The notes under the pieces: generated by a model | Told to the model about the DNA's origin: nothing | What the model saw: the letters and a program-made list of their open reading frames with translations, nothing else | The model's database searches: none | Shown here: positions 15,957 through 25,990 of the stretch, piece after piece | Position numbering within the stretch: position 1 is the stretch's first letter | Layout of the letters: each line of letters begins with the position of its first letter | Position numbers and translations under genes: made by a program | Source of the DNA: Actinomycetota bacterium | Lineage (GTDB): Bacteria; Actinomycetota; Acidimicrobiia; Acidimicrobiales; Ilumatobacteraceae | Assembly: GCA_030645675.1 (NCBI GenBank) | Contig: JAUSLQ010000116.1 | Coordinates: 1-44,479, forward strand | DNA length: 44,479 nucleotides | Reading direction: 5' to 3'

Positions 15957-17621
15957 GTGATCGGAGCTGGCTCCACGTCTAGGTTCGTCGACCGACCACA
16001 GGTTCGCGAGCGCAGCGCGCTGCGTGTGGAACGCCTGGCGAGCTGGATGGCGGCCGCGGCCGGAGCCATCGGGGCCACCGTTCTCGTGGGCTACCTGACA
16101 CGAATCGCGTGGGTCGTGAAGCTGTCGGATCGGCTTCCCCCGATGTACCCAAACGCAGCACTCGGCCTGATCTGTGGAGCCGTGGCCGTGATCGGCGCTC
16201 GCCGGAGCGGGGCGGTCAGGGCCGTGGCCGCGGTCGCCGTGCTCGGCCTCGGAAGCATCGGGATCGTCAGTCTCGGCCTGAACATCACGCGCAGCGAGCG
16301 CACCTGGTTCGAAGGCCTGTTCCCCGACGACTTCGTCGCTCCCACCACGGTTGTCGGCGGGCGGCCGGTACCGGAGACATGCTTGGCGTTCGTGCTGCTG
16401 GCGGTGGCGCTCGGGACGCTCGTGCTGCGCCGTGGAGCGGTGGTCGGCCAGGCCTTCGGCATCGCCGGCGCCGCGGTGGGCCTCTCGGCGGTGTTCGGGT
16501 ACATGATCGGCGTCGATCGCTCGAACCTCGGCGGCCACCTGGTGTACGTGGGCATGGCCCTGCACACCGGTGTCGCCATCGCCCTGCTGGGTGCAGCCGC
16601 GGCGTGCGCCCGCCCGAACGTGGGTGTGATGGCGCAACTGCTCGACGGCGGGATCGCCGGTGGTGTCTCCAGGCGGGTCACGCTGATGGTTGCGGTCGCA
16701 CCGGCACTGCTGCTGGTGGCCGGCGTGGTGCTCGCCCACGCGTTACCCACCGAGGAGCTGTCGCAGTCGGTCTTCTCGGTGCTGCAGGTCGCCGTGCTCA
16801 GTGCCGCCGTGCTGATCCCCACCGCCGTCATCGGCCGCACCGAGCGGCAGTTGCGCGAACGGCTCGACGCGGCACGGCGCAGAGAAGAGCATCGCGGCGA
16901 TGTGGACACGCTGGTCGAGGCGGTCACTGCCGAGATGACCATCACGGCTCCCGACCTGCCCGGCTGGGAGATCGGCATGCGCTACCAACCCGCCACCGGC
17001 CACCTTGCGGGCGACTCGGTGCAGGTGCACACTCGCGACGAACCCCGCCCGGCCACTCTGATCGCGATCGTCGACGTGGCCGGCCACGATGTGTTCTCCG
17101 CAGTCGTCGCCTACGGGCTGCGTGCGCACATCGGTGCGTTGTGGGAGAACGGCGCCGATCTGGCGACGGTGGTGCGCAGTGCCAACGCCAAGCTGGTCCG
17201 GCGGCACACGATCGCGACGGCGGTGCTGATCGTCATCGAACCCGACGCGACATCGGTGGAGGTGGTGAACGCCGGGCACCCGGCGCCGGTCCACCTGCGA
17301 GCCAGGCAGCAGACAGAGTGGACGAGGACGGGCCCGTTGCTGGGCCTCCCCGGCGCCGCCCACGGCATCAACGTGTTCGACATCCTCCCCGACGACCTGA
17401 TCGTGTTCTACACCGACGGCGTCACGGAGGCCCGCGGCCCCGGCGGCCGGCAGCTCGGTGACGAGTTCATCCAGCGCCTGATCACGGCGCGTCAGGCCGA
17501 GCCGGCAGCGACGATCGCCGGAGCGTGCGTGGATGCGGCGATCGAGCACGCACAGTCGCGGTTGAGCGATGACGTGCTGGTGATCGCGGCGCGACGCCTA
17601 CCCAACGGCGCTGGCGGCTGA
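15957..17621 (+). CDS. Membrane-bound SpoIIE/PP2C-type serine phosphatase
   Basis: The 554-residue protein has about eight hydrophobic segments in its first 300 residues, a helical linker (RQLRERLDAARRREEHRGDVDTL), then a SpoIIE phosphatase domain: IAIVDVAGHDVFSAVVAY, VVNAGHPAPVHL, ILPDDLIVFYTDGVTEARG and a final SDDVLVIAARR. These enzymes usually dephosphorylate anti-anti-sigma factors. The first metal motif is unusual: AGDSVQ replaces the common GGDxYD, losing one Asp. GGAGAGG precedes two adjacent GTG codons (15954 and 15957); 15957 has better spacing. It is divergent from the repeat-protein operon. Confidence 0.8.
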   Translation: MIGAGSTSRFVDRPQVRERSALRVERLASWMAAAAGAIGATVLVGYLTRIAWVVKLSDRLPPMYPNAALGLICGAVAVIGARRSGAVRAVAAVAVLGLGSIGIVSLGLNITRSERTWFEGLFPDDFVAPTTVVGGRPVPETCLAFVLLAVALGTLVLRRGAVVGQAFGIAGAAVGLSAVFGYMIGVDRSNLGGHLVYVGMALHTGVAIALLGAAAACARPNVGVMAQLLDGGIAGGVSRRVTLMVAVAPALLLVAGVVLAHALPTEELSQSVFSVLQVAVLSAAVLIPTAVIGRTERQLRERLDAARRREEHRGDVDTLVEAVTAEMTITAPDLPGWEIGMRYQPATGHLAGDSVQVHTRDEPRPATLIAIVDVAGHDVFSAVVAYGLRAHIGALWENGADLATVVRSANAKLVRRHTIATAVLIVIEPDATSVEVVNAGHPAPVHLRARQQTEWTRTGPLLGLPGAAHGINVFDILPDDLIVFYTDGVTEARGPGGRQLGDEFIQRLITARQAEPAATIAGACVDAAIEHAQSRLSDDVLVIAARRLPNGAGG

Positions 17622-17649
17622 CGCTGCGAAGTCGTCGGCCCGGCGCCGG

Positions 17650-18048
17650 TCAGATGACAGGGACGCCGTAGCTGGTCACGCGCGTGCCGCCGACCAGTTC
17701 GCCGGGCTCGCAGCGCACGTCCGCGACGCCCTTGACCTTGCGCACCCCGTTGAGATGGGTGACCGAGTCCGGCCACGACATCGACGCGGTGCGGATCGTG
17801 ACGTTGCCGTCCTCCACCACGACATCGTCGAGGTCGGGGTCGCAACGCAGCACAGGGTCGACCGTGATGGCAGCGCGCACTCGGGCCTCGGTCAACCACG
17901 TCTGAAGATCGAACTTGTCGCGCTGGGCGACCGATCGCCGAGCGAACCTCAGCCAACGGGCGACGTCGCGACGGTTCACCCACAGCGTGGTGCCGATGCC
18001 GGCGAGCCACACCCAGCGGAGGCGGCGGCTGACGAACGTCGGGATCAT
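17650..18048 (-). CDS. BON-domain-like protein with N-terminal membrane segment
   Basis: The 132-residue product begins with RRLRWVWLAGIGTTLWV, one short hydrophobic helix, then a basic stretch and a region (VRAAITVDPVLRCDPDLDDVVVEDGNVTIRTASMSWPDSVTHLNGVRKVKGVADVRCE) that resembles BON domains. These bind phospholipid membranes or other proteins. The ATG at 18048 is preferred because the frame further upstream is rich in Ala/His/Pro and lacks a good start signal. It is convergent with the phosphatase; 28 bases separate the stops. Confidence 0.55.
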   Translation of the reverse strand: MIPTFVSRRLRWVWLAGIGTTLWVNRRDVARWLRFARRSVAQRDKFDLQTWLTEARVRAAITVDPVLRCDPDLDDVVVEDGNVTIRTASMSWPDSVTHLNGVRKVKGVADVRCEPGELVGGTRVTSYGVPVI

Positions 18049-18221
18049 GACGACCGCCTCAGGAACGTGTCGTGCTCGTGTGGCTGCGGGGAGAACGTGA
18101 AGGTCGTCATCAGCACATTGATGCCCGGTGGAGACGCTTCTCAAACGGTCCCCACGGTCGGTTGTCGCGGACGGCAGCGTGTGGCGGTTTCGTCGATCGC
18201 CAGTTCGGGTACCGACGGATC

Positions 18222-18416
18222 ATGACCAACCAAACGGAACACGAAGAGTTCAAGGATCCCGTGCCCGATCGCGAGCCCACGCCCGAGGAGGAGGCAGCCG
18301 CCGAGCGTGCCCGCCGGGGTGTGGACGAAGAGGGCGTCGCCGCAGAGTACGAGCACATGACCGAGCTCGGGGCCGACGTGCGTGGCGAAGGCCAGGTCGA
18401 GCCCGAGCCGAGCTGA
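18222..18416 (+). CDS. Small acidic hypothetical protein, 64 aa
   Basis: The 64-residue protein is strongly acidic (TPEEEAAAERARRGVDEEGVAAEYEHMTELG) and hydrophilic throughout, suggesting intrinsic disorder. The ATG lies six bases after TACCGA (18210-18215), close to the leaderless box used elsewhere. No function is apparent. The 173 bases upstream, between the divergent BON-like and this gene, show no other gene. A strong hairpin follows the stop. Confidence 0.6.
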   Translation: MTNQTEHEEFKDPVPDREPTPEEEAAAERARRGVDEEGVAAEYEHMTELGADVRGEGQVEPEPS

Positions 18417-18426
18417 TGCGAACGTG

Positions 18427-18460
18427 CGACGGCGAGGCGCCGGAGTGCGCCTCGCCGTCG
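18427..18460. terminator. Bidirectional hairpin terminator
   Basis: Perfect 13-base arms CGACGGCGAGGCG (18427-18439) and CGCCTCGCCGTCG (18448-18460) flank an eight-base loop. They lie between the convergent small acidic gene and katG, so they could terminate both. Confidence 0.8.
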
Positions 18461-18515
18461 TCGGCTCGCTCGATGATGGTGGTTGCGGTTGGTCCGCGGG
18501 TTGGTCCGCGGCTGG

Positions 18516-21154
<2,639 letters not shown>

Positions 21155-21161
21155 GGACTGG

Positions 21162-21190
21162 ATGCTATCAACATTTGGACACAGTCCAAA
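21162..21190 (-). promoter_or_regulatory. fur-katG promoter and palindromic operator
   Basis: On the minus strand, TAGCAT (21167-21162) is a -10 box and TTGGAC (21189-21184) is placed 16 bases further upstream as a -35. The palindrome TTTGGAC with GTCCAAA across ACA (21174-21190) covers the -35 and matches the seven-base arms of Fur-type operators. This would give autoregulation of fur and katG. It is separate from the DinB gene end at 21266. Confidence 0.75.
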
Positions 21191-21265
21191 CAACTTCCCG
21201 AGAAGTTGAGCGCTACGCCACGTAGGTCGCGAGGTGTCGGCCGGTGAGAGTCGAGGTCGAGGGCG

Positions 21266-21781
21266 CTAGCGCCGCTCGAGCAGACCCCTGACGTACGCCG
21301 CCTGGCCGCCGTGCTGGATGTCGTCGTCGACGATGCTGACCAGTCGCACTGCCATCGTCACCGGCGGGTCCCACCGCTTGTCGACGATCTTCGCCAGATC
21401 GGTCGCGGTCAGGCCCTGCAGGAACGTGCGCGTGCGTGCGGCGACCGCCTCGTGATAGCCGAGCAGGGCGTCGGGCCCGTCCGGCCGCACGGCGGCTACC
21501 TCCGCCGGACCGTGGCCGTAGCCGTGGTTCTCAGGGTCGGGTTCGAGCCCGAAGCGGGCCGCCCAGCCGTCGGCGGCCCACACCTGCAGGTCGCCTGTCA
21601 GCTCGGCGATGTGCGAGTCCTGCACGCGAGTGAGGTGCCACACCAGCCAGCCGATCGGGTTGCAGCCCGGCTCGGGCGTCACCAGCAGCAGCTCCGGATC
21701 GATGCCGTCGACCGCATCGCGCACGTGCTCGTCCACGCGGCCGAACAGGTCGAGCAGCATGTCCTTCAGCGGGTCGTTCAT
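21266..21781 (-). CDS. DinB / DUF664-like metal-binding protein
   Basis: The 171-residue protein has a DinB-type four-helix bundle: LDLFGRVDEHVRDAVDGI, GCNPIGWLVWHLTRVQDSHIAEL, the YHEAVAARTRTFLQGL helix and IVDDDIQHGGQAAYVRGLLERR. The three-His metal site seems present (WHLTRV, and His in DDDIQHGG). In actinobacteria such proteins act as mycothiol-dependent transferases or are uncharacterised. AGGAGG lies five bases before ATG 21781. An open frame upstream would add a poly-Asp stretch from a hexanucleotide repeat, which I exclude because the internal start has the better signal. Confidence 0.83.
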   Translation of the reverse strand: MNDPLKDMLLDLFGRVDEHVRDAVDGIDPELLLVTPEPGCNPIGWLVWHLTRVQDSHIAELTGDLQVWAADGWAARFGLEPDPENHGYGHGPAEVAAVRPDGPDALLGYHEAVAARTRTFLQGLTATDLAKIVDKRWDPPVTMAVRLVSIVDDDIQHGGQAAYVRGLLERR

Positions 21782-21793
21782 CGCGTCCTCCTG

Positions 21794-21838
<45 letters not shown>

Positions 21839-21981
21839 GACCGGCCGGAACCGGTGCAGCAGTCGTACACCCGCACGGACGGCGGGGCAACGGCCAGTCT
21901 CCAGGAGCGTCCCGCCGCCGAGCAGGGTGCAGGACCTCGGACCCTGGTGATCCGGGCGACAGAAGCGAAGCGTTGCAGGTT

Positions 21982-23172
21982 GTGAGCAGTGATACATCGG
22001 CGCCCGAGCACGCGCCCGAGCAGGTGCCCGTCGGCGTTCGAATGCTCCATCAGGACACGGCTGAACGCCCCTTCATCGTGTTCTGGGAGATCACCAAGGC
22101 GTGCGGTCTCGCCTGCCGGCACTGCCGGGCCAGCGCGGTGCCGCAGCGGCACCCGCTGGAGCTGACCACCGAAGAGGGCATGCGCGTCATCGACGACCTG
22201 GCGGCCCTCGGGTCGCCGCGGCCCATCCTGGTGCTGACCGGCGGCGACCCGTTCGAGCGGGCCGACCTCATCGATCTCGTCCGCCACGCCGACTCGCAGG
22301 GTCTGCCCGTCGCGCTCTCGCCGTCGGTGACCCCGAACCTCACCCGCGAGCGCCTGGCCGCGCTGCACCAGGCGGGTGCCGGCGCGATCTCGCTGTCGCT
22401 GGATGGGGCCCGCCCGGAAACCCACGACGGCATCCGCCGCATCGAAGGCGTTCACCGCGCCACGCTGGTGGCCGCGGCGATGGTGCGCGAGCTCGGGTAC
22501 CGCCTGCAGGTGAACACCACGGTCCACGCCGACAACGTGCACGAGCTGCCCGATCTGCTGGCGTGGCTGATCGACGCCGATGTGTCGCTGTGGAGCGTGT
22601 TCCTGCTGGTGCCCACGGGCCGCGGTGCGGAGCTGGCAGGGCTGACGAGCGACCAGGTGGAAGACGTGTTGCACTGGCTGCACGACATCGGCGAGCTGGT
22701 GCCGGTGAAGACCACCGAAGCGCCTCAGTTCCGCCGCGTGGCGATGCAGCGTGCAGGGGTCGCCGACATCGATGCGCTGTTCCCGCCAGGGCCTTTGCGC
22801 GGGCAACTGCGCCAACGCACCAGTGAGCTCGTACCCGCGTCGCACGCGCTGCGCCACCGTCGCCGCCCGCTCAGCGTCAACGCCGGCCGGGGTGTGGCGT
22901 TCATCGACCATTGCGGCACGATCTACCCCAGCGGGTTCCTGCCGCTGGCCGTCGGGTCCGTCAGGGAACGGCCGTTGTCGGCCTGGTACCGCGACTCGCC
23001 GTTGATGAACGCGCTCCGCGACCCGGACCACTTCACCGGCAAGTGCGCGGTCTGCGAGTTCCGTCGCGTGTGCGGCGGCTCGCGCTCACGTGCGTTCGCC
23101 ACCACCGGCGACCCGTTGGGCGACGATCCTGCCTGCGACTACGTGCCTGCGGGTTGGCTCGGCACACCCTGA
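21982..23172 (+). CDS. Radical SAM/SPASM domain protein (TIGR04053-like)
   Basis: The 396-residue protein has the radical SAM cluster Cys41, Cys45 and Cys48 (CGLACRHC) and a C-terminal Cys-rich SPASM-like region (CGTIYP, GKCAVCEFRRVCGG, PACDY) that binds auxiliary Fe-S clusters. The ERPFIVFWEITKACGLACRHCRAS segment matches the TIGR04053-type family related to haem-biosynthesis radical SAM enzymes. The start is uncertain: GTG 21982 (used), TTG 21973, or ATG 22042. It leads the Rrf2, RIC and truncated haemoglobin genes on the same strand, implying a role in iron-sulphur or haem handling under NO stress. Confidence 0.85.
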   Translation: MSSDTSAPEHAPEQVPVGVRMLHQDTAERPFIVFWEITKACGLACRHCRASAVPQRHPLELTTEEGMRVIDDLAALGSPRPILVLTGGDPFERADLIDLVRHADSQGLPVALSPSVTPNLTRERLAALHQAGAGAISLSLDGARPETHDGIRRIEGVHRATLVAAAMVRELGYRLQVNTTVHADNVHELPDLLAWLIDADVSLWSVFLLVPTGRGAELAGLTSDQVEDVLHWLHDIGELVPVKTTEAPQFRRVAMQRAGVADIDALFPPGPLRGQLRQRTSELVPASHALRHRRRPLSVNAGRGVAFIDHCGTIYPSGFLPLAVGSVRERPLSAWYRDSPLMNALRDPDHFTGKCAVCEFRRVCGGSRSRAFATTGDPLGDDPACDYVPAGWLGTP

Positions 23173-23235
23173 CGAGTCGTGAGCGTGGGCCTTTGGTCCC
23201 TTGCCAGAGCCGGCAGAATCGTGAAGTGTGTCACT

Positions 23236-23640
23236 ATGCGATTGGAGATCACGCGGCGTGCGGAGCTGGCCATCCGCGCGTTGGCGTTCTTGGGTACCGC
23301 TCCGCGCCGCGTGAAGGCATCCGAGCTGGCACGCGAGTTGGGCACGACCGTGGCGTTCGTGCCGCAGATCGTCAGCCCGCTGGTGAAGGCCGGCTGGGTG
23401 CGTTCCGAGCCCGGCCCCAGTGGCGGGTACACGGTGACCGTGGCGCTCGGCGTCGTGAACGTGCTGCAGGTGATCGAGGCGGTCGACGGCATCACCGACT
23501 CCGGGCGCTGTGTGGTGGCCGATCGGCCGTGCAGTGCTGCCGAGCCGTGCGTGCTGCACGTCGCGTGGGCACGAGCCCGAGCCGAGCTGGTGGCCGTGCT
23601 GGGTTCGACGGCTGTGTCGGAGACGTGCGCGGCCGGTTGA
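23236..23640 (+). CDS. Rrf2-family Fe-S cluster regulator (NsrR/IscR-like)
   Basis: The 134-residue protein has the Rrf2 helix-turn-helix with LAIRALAFLG, SELARELGTTVAFVPQIVSPLVKAGWVRSEPGPSGGY and a dimer helix. Three Cys, C92, C99 and C105 (C-x6-C-x5-C), occupy the position of the Fe-S ligands of NsrR and IscR, close to their C-x5-C-x5-C spacing. It therefore likely senses nitric oxide or cluster status. ATG 23236 is chosen because MRLEITRRAELAIR is the typical start. GTGA and TCAC arms (23221-23234) just upstream may be an operator. The RIC gene follows by 55 bases. Confidence 0.9.
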   Translation: MRLEITRRAELAIRALAFLGTAPRRVKASELARELGTTVAFVPQIVSPLVKAGWVRSEPGPSGGYTVTVALGVVNVLQVIEAVDGITDSGRCVVADRPCSAAEPCVLHVAWARARAELVAVLGSTAVSETCAAG

Positions 23641-23695
23641 TGGCAGACGTGAAGGGCTTCGCACCGACCGGTGCGACGCAGACCGAGGAGATGTG

Positions 23696-24418
23696 ATGGC
23701 CGAGATCCAGGTGTCGATGACGTTGGCGGAAGTGGTGGACGCGTACCCGGCGCTGACGCGTGAGTTGGAAGGTCGCGGCCTGGACTACTGCTGCGGCGGC
23801 AAGCGCACGCTCGGCGAGGCGTGCGAGCGGGCCGGGCTGAACGCCGCGCAGGTGGCTGCCGAGCTGGCGGCGGCGATCGTTCCGGCGACACCGGCGGAGT
23901 GGACGACGATGACCGCCGACGTGCTGGTGGACCACCTGGAACACACCCACCACCGCTACCTGTGGGCCGAGCTGCCGCGCATCACGGCGCTGGCGGACAA
24001 GATCGTGTCGGTGCACGGCGAGCACCACCCGGAGCTGGCTGGGATCGCTGCGTGCTACGCGGAGGTGCGTGCCGACCTGGAGCCGCACCTGATGAAGGAA
24101 GAGCGCGTGCTGTTCCCGATGGTGCGCGAGCTGGTGGCCACGGAAGGGTTGCCGTCGTTCCACTGCGGCACGCTGCGCAACCCGATCTCGGTGATGCTGG
24201 CCGAGCACGACGCGGTCGGCGAGCTGCTGGCCAGGTTGCATCGCCTGACCGACGGGTACACACCACCGGCCGACGGGTGTGCCACGTACACAGCGTGCTT
24301 CGCGGCGATGGCCGAGCTGGAGGCCGACACCCACCTGCACATCCACAAGGAGAACAACGTGCTGTTCCCACTGGTGGAGCGTCTGGAAGCCCAGCGGGCG
24401 GCGACGGTGCCGGGTTGA
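23696..24418 (+). CDS. ric: Iron-sulphur cluster repair di-iron protein (RIC/YtfE/ScdA family)
   Basis: The 240-residue product has an N-terminal ScdA domain with DYCCGGKRTLGEAC and a hemerythrin-like domain whose His/Glu ligands appear in LEHTHHRYLW, VHGEHHPEL, LMKEERVLFPMV, EHDAVGE and HIHKENNVLFP. RIC proteins bind a di-iron centre and restore NO- or peroxide-damaged Fe-S clusters. GAGGAG lies five bases before ATG 23696. The TGA stop overlaps a TTG start for the truncated haemoglobin, so the two genes are coupled. Confidence 0.93.
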   Translation: MAEIQVSMTLAEVVDAYPALTRELEGRGLDYCCGGKRTLGEACERAGLNAAQVAAELAAAIVPATPAEWTTMTADVLVDHLEHTHHRYLWAELPRITALADKIVSVHGEHHPELAGIAACYAEVRADLEPHLMKEERVLFPMVRELVATEGLPSFHCGTLRNPISVMLAEHDAVGELLARLHRLTDGYTPPADGCATYTACFAAMAELEADTHLHIHKENNVLFPLVERLEAQRAATVPG

Positions 24419-24876
24419 CGACCGAGCACGGCGGGCACTTCTGCCGCGACCTGGTGAACCGCGACCTGGTGAACCGCGACGACATCGAACGGCTGGTGCG
24501 CGACTTCTACCGGCAGGCGGCGATGGACGATCTGCTGGGCCCGGTGTTCGCCGCCGCCGAGATGAACTGGAATGCACACATCGACACGCTGGTGGCCTTC
24601 TGGGAGTGGCAGCTGCTCGGCCGCCCGGGCTACGGCGGGCAGCCACTGCGCGCCCACGAGCCCGTGCATGCGCGCACTCCGCTGACGCACGCCCACTACG
24701 CACGATGGGTGGAGCTGTTCTGCGACACGGTCGATGGGTTGTTCGCCGGGCCGAACGCCGAGGTGGCCAAGGGGCGCGGTCGAAAGATGGCCGCGGCGAT
24801 GGAACGGTTGCTCGCCGGTGTGTCGGCAGAGGGTGACGTGCCGATCGAGCCGCTGTGGCGCGGTGCAGATCGATAG
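24415..24876 (+). CDS. Group III truncated haemoglobin
   Basis: The 153-residue protein matches group III (TrHbP) haemoglobins: DIERLVRDFYRQAAMDDLLGPVF, NWNAHIDTLVAFWEWQLLG, YGGQPLRAHEPVH, the proximal-His region THAHYARWVELF, and FAGPNAEVAKGRGRKMA. Such proteins bind O2/NO and detoxify NO. The TTG start overlaps the RIC stop (TTGA); an in-frame GTG at 24454 or 24469 would remove the RDLVN duplication and is an alternative. The RDLVN unit is encoded by a 15-base tandem duplication at 24445-24480. Confidence 0.9.
   Translation: MTTEHGGHFCRDLVNRDLVNRDDIERLVRDFYRQAAMDDLLGPVFAAAEMNWNAHIDTLVAFWEWQLLGRPGYGGQPLRAHEPVHARTPLTHAHYARWVELFCDTVDGLFAGPNAEVAKGRGRKMAAAMERLLAGVSAEGDVPIEPLWRGADR
24445..24480. 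repeat. 15-base tandem duplication in the truncated haemoglobin N-terminus
   Basis: CGCGACCTGGTGAAC occurs at 24445-24459 and 24460-24474 and is followed by a partial third copy. It encodes RDLVN twice, near the N-terminus of the haemoglobin gene. Confidence 0.75.
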
Positions 24877-24938
24877 ATCGCGACCTGGACAACGCACGCC
24901 CCGTCGAGGGGCACCAGACTGAGCGGCGACCCTCGAGT

Positions 24939-24963
24939 GCGCCGGCCGGTCAGCAGCCGGCGC
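24939..24963. terminator. Hairpin downstream of the RIC-haemoglobin operon
   Basis: The eight-base arms GCGCCGGC (24939-24946) and GCCGGCGC (24956-24963) flank a nine-base loop, 62 bases past the haemoglobin stop and 29 bases before the next gene. No T-run follows. Confidence 0.5.
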
Positions 24964-24991
24964 CAGCACTTCAGACCGGAGTTGTTCCCAG

Positions 24992-25990
24992 ATGCAGGTA
25001 GCCGGTGTCGTCGACGCGATGCTCGAGGCGCCCGTCGCCCCCAGCTTCACCCGCCTCGGGCCGGCGTTGCGCCGGCGACTGTTCCATTGGCGCGACGTGG
25101 CTTCCTATCGCCTCGACGGGCGAGTGATGGTGGTGACGGGCGCTACTTCCGGCCTGGGTCGCGCCGCTGCCCAGCAGCTGGCCGCCGATGGCGCCACCGT
25201 CGTGATCGTGGGCCGCAACCCGCAGAAGACCGCCGCGGTGGCTGCGGAGCTGCGGGCTGCCACCGGTAACGACGGGGTGGCGTTCGTGGTGGCCGACATG
25301 GGCGATTACGCCTCGGTGCGCGCAGCGGCAGACCAGATCCTGCAGGACCACCCGCGGCTGGACGTGCTGGTGCACAACGCCGGCGCGCTGAGCAACCAGC
25401 GCGTCACCGCTCCCGATGGCACCGAGGCCACCGTCGCCAGCCAGGTGGTGGGCCCGTTCCTGCTGACCTGCCTGCTGCTGGATCGCTTGGTCGCATCGGC
25501 TCCCGCGCGGGTGATCACGATGTCGTCGGGCGGCATGTACTCGGCGGCGCCGACCGTGCGCGGCATACAGATGGACGAAGCCTCGTACAAGGGAGCGAAG
25601 CAGTACGCGCTGGCGAAGCGGGCGCAGGTGACGTTGAACGAGATGTGGGCCGGCCACGTCGATCGCAGCTCGGTGGTGTTCCATTCGCTGCACCCCGGCT
25701 GGGCCGACACGCCCGGTGTGCAGGAGGCGTTGCCCACGTTCCGCAAGGTGGTCGGCCCGCTGCTGCGCGACGCCGCTGGCGGTGCCGACACGATGGTGTG
25801 GCTGGCCGCCGACGACGGCGAGCCGCTGGCCACCACGGGTGGCTTCTGGCTGGACCGCCGCATCCGTCCGATCCACCGTTTGCCCGGCACGCGCACAGCC
25901 GACACGCCCGAGCGCCGACGCCGGCTGTGGGAGTGGGTCAGTGAGCAAGCCGGCTGCAATCCGTTCGACGAAGCGGCGTCGCATGCCTGA
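24992..25990 (+). CDS. Short-chain dehydrogenase/reductase
   Basis: The 332-residue protein has the nucleotide-binding VTGATSGLG, the NAG motif (VLVHNAGAL) and an active-site SSGG-Y-x3-K arrangement (MSSGGMYS, then YALAK). An N-terminal extension of about 45 residues precedes the Rossmann fold. The type resembles retinol/alcohol dehydrogenase-like SDRs that use a lipid or ketone substrate. ATG 24992 has no convincing ribosome site; ATG 25019 (MLEAPVAP) is an alternative start. It overlaps the next gene by eight bases, implying co-transcription with the FAD oxidoreductase. Confidence 0.87.
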   Translation: MQVAGVVDAMLEAPVAPSFTRLGPALRRRLFHWRDVASYRLDGRVMVVTGATSGLGRAAAQQLAADGATVVIVGRNPQKTAAVAAELRAATGNDGVAFVVADMGDYASVRAAADQILQDHPRLDVLVHNAGALSNQRVTAPDGTEATVASQVVGPFLLTCLLLDRLVASAPARVITMSSGGMYSAAPTVRGIQMDEASYKGAKQYALAKRAQVTLNEMWAGHVDRSSVVFHSLHPGWADTPGVQEALPTFRKVVGPLLRDAAGGADTMVWLAADDGEPLATTGGFWLDRRIRPIHRLPGTRTADTPERRRRLWEWVSEQAGCNPFDEAASHA

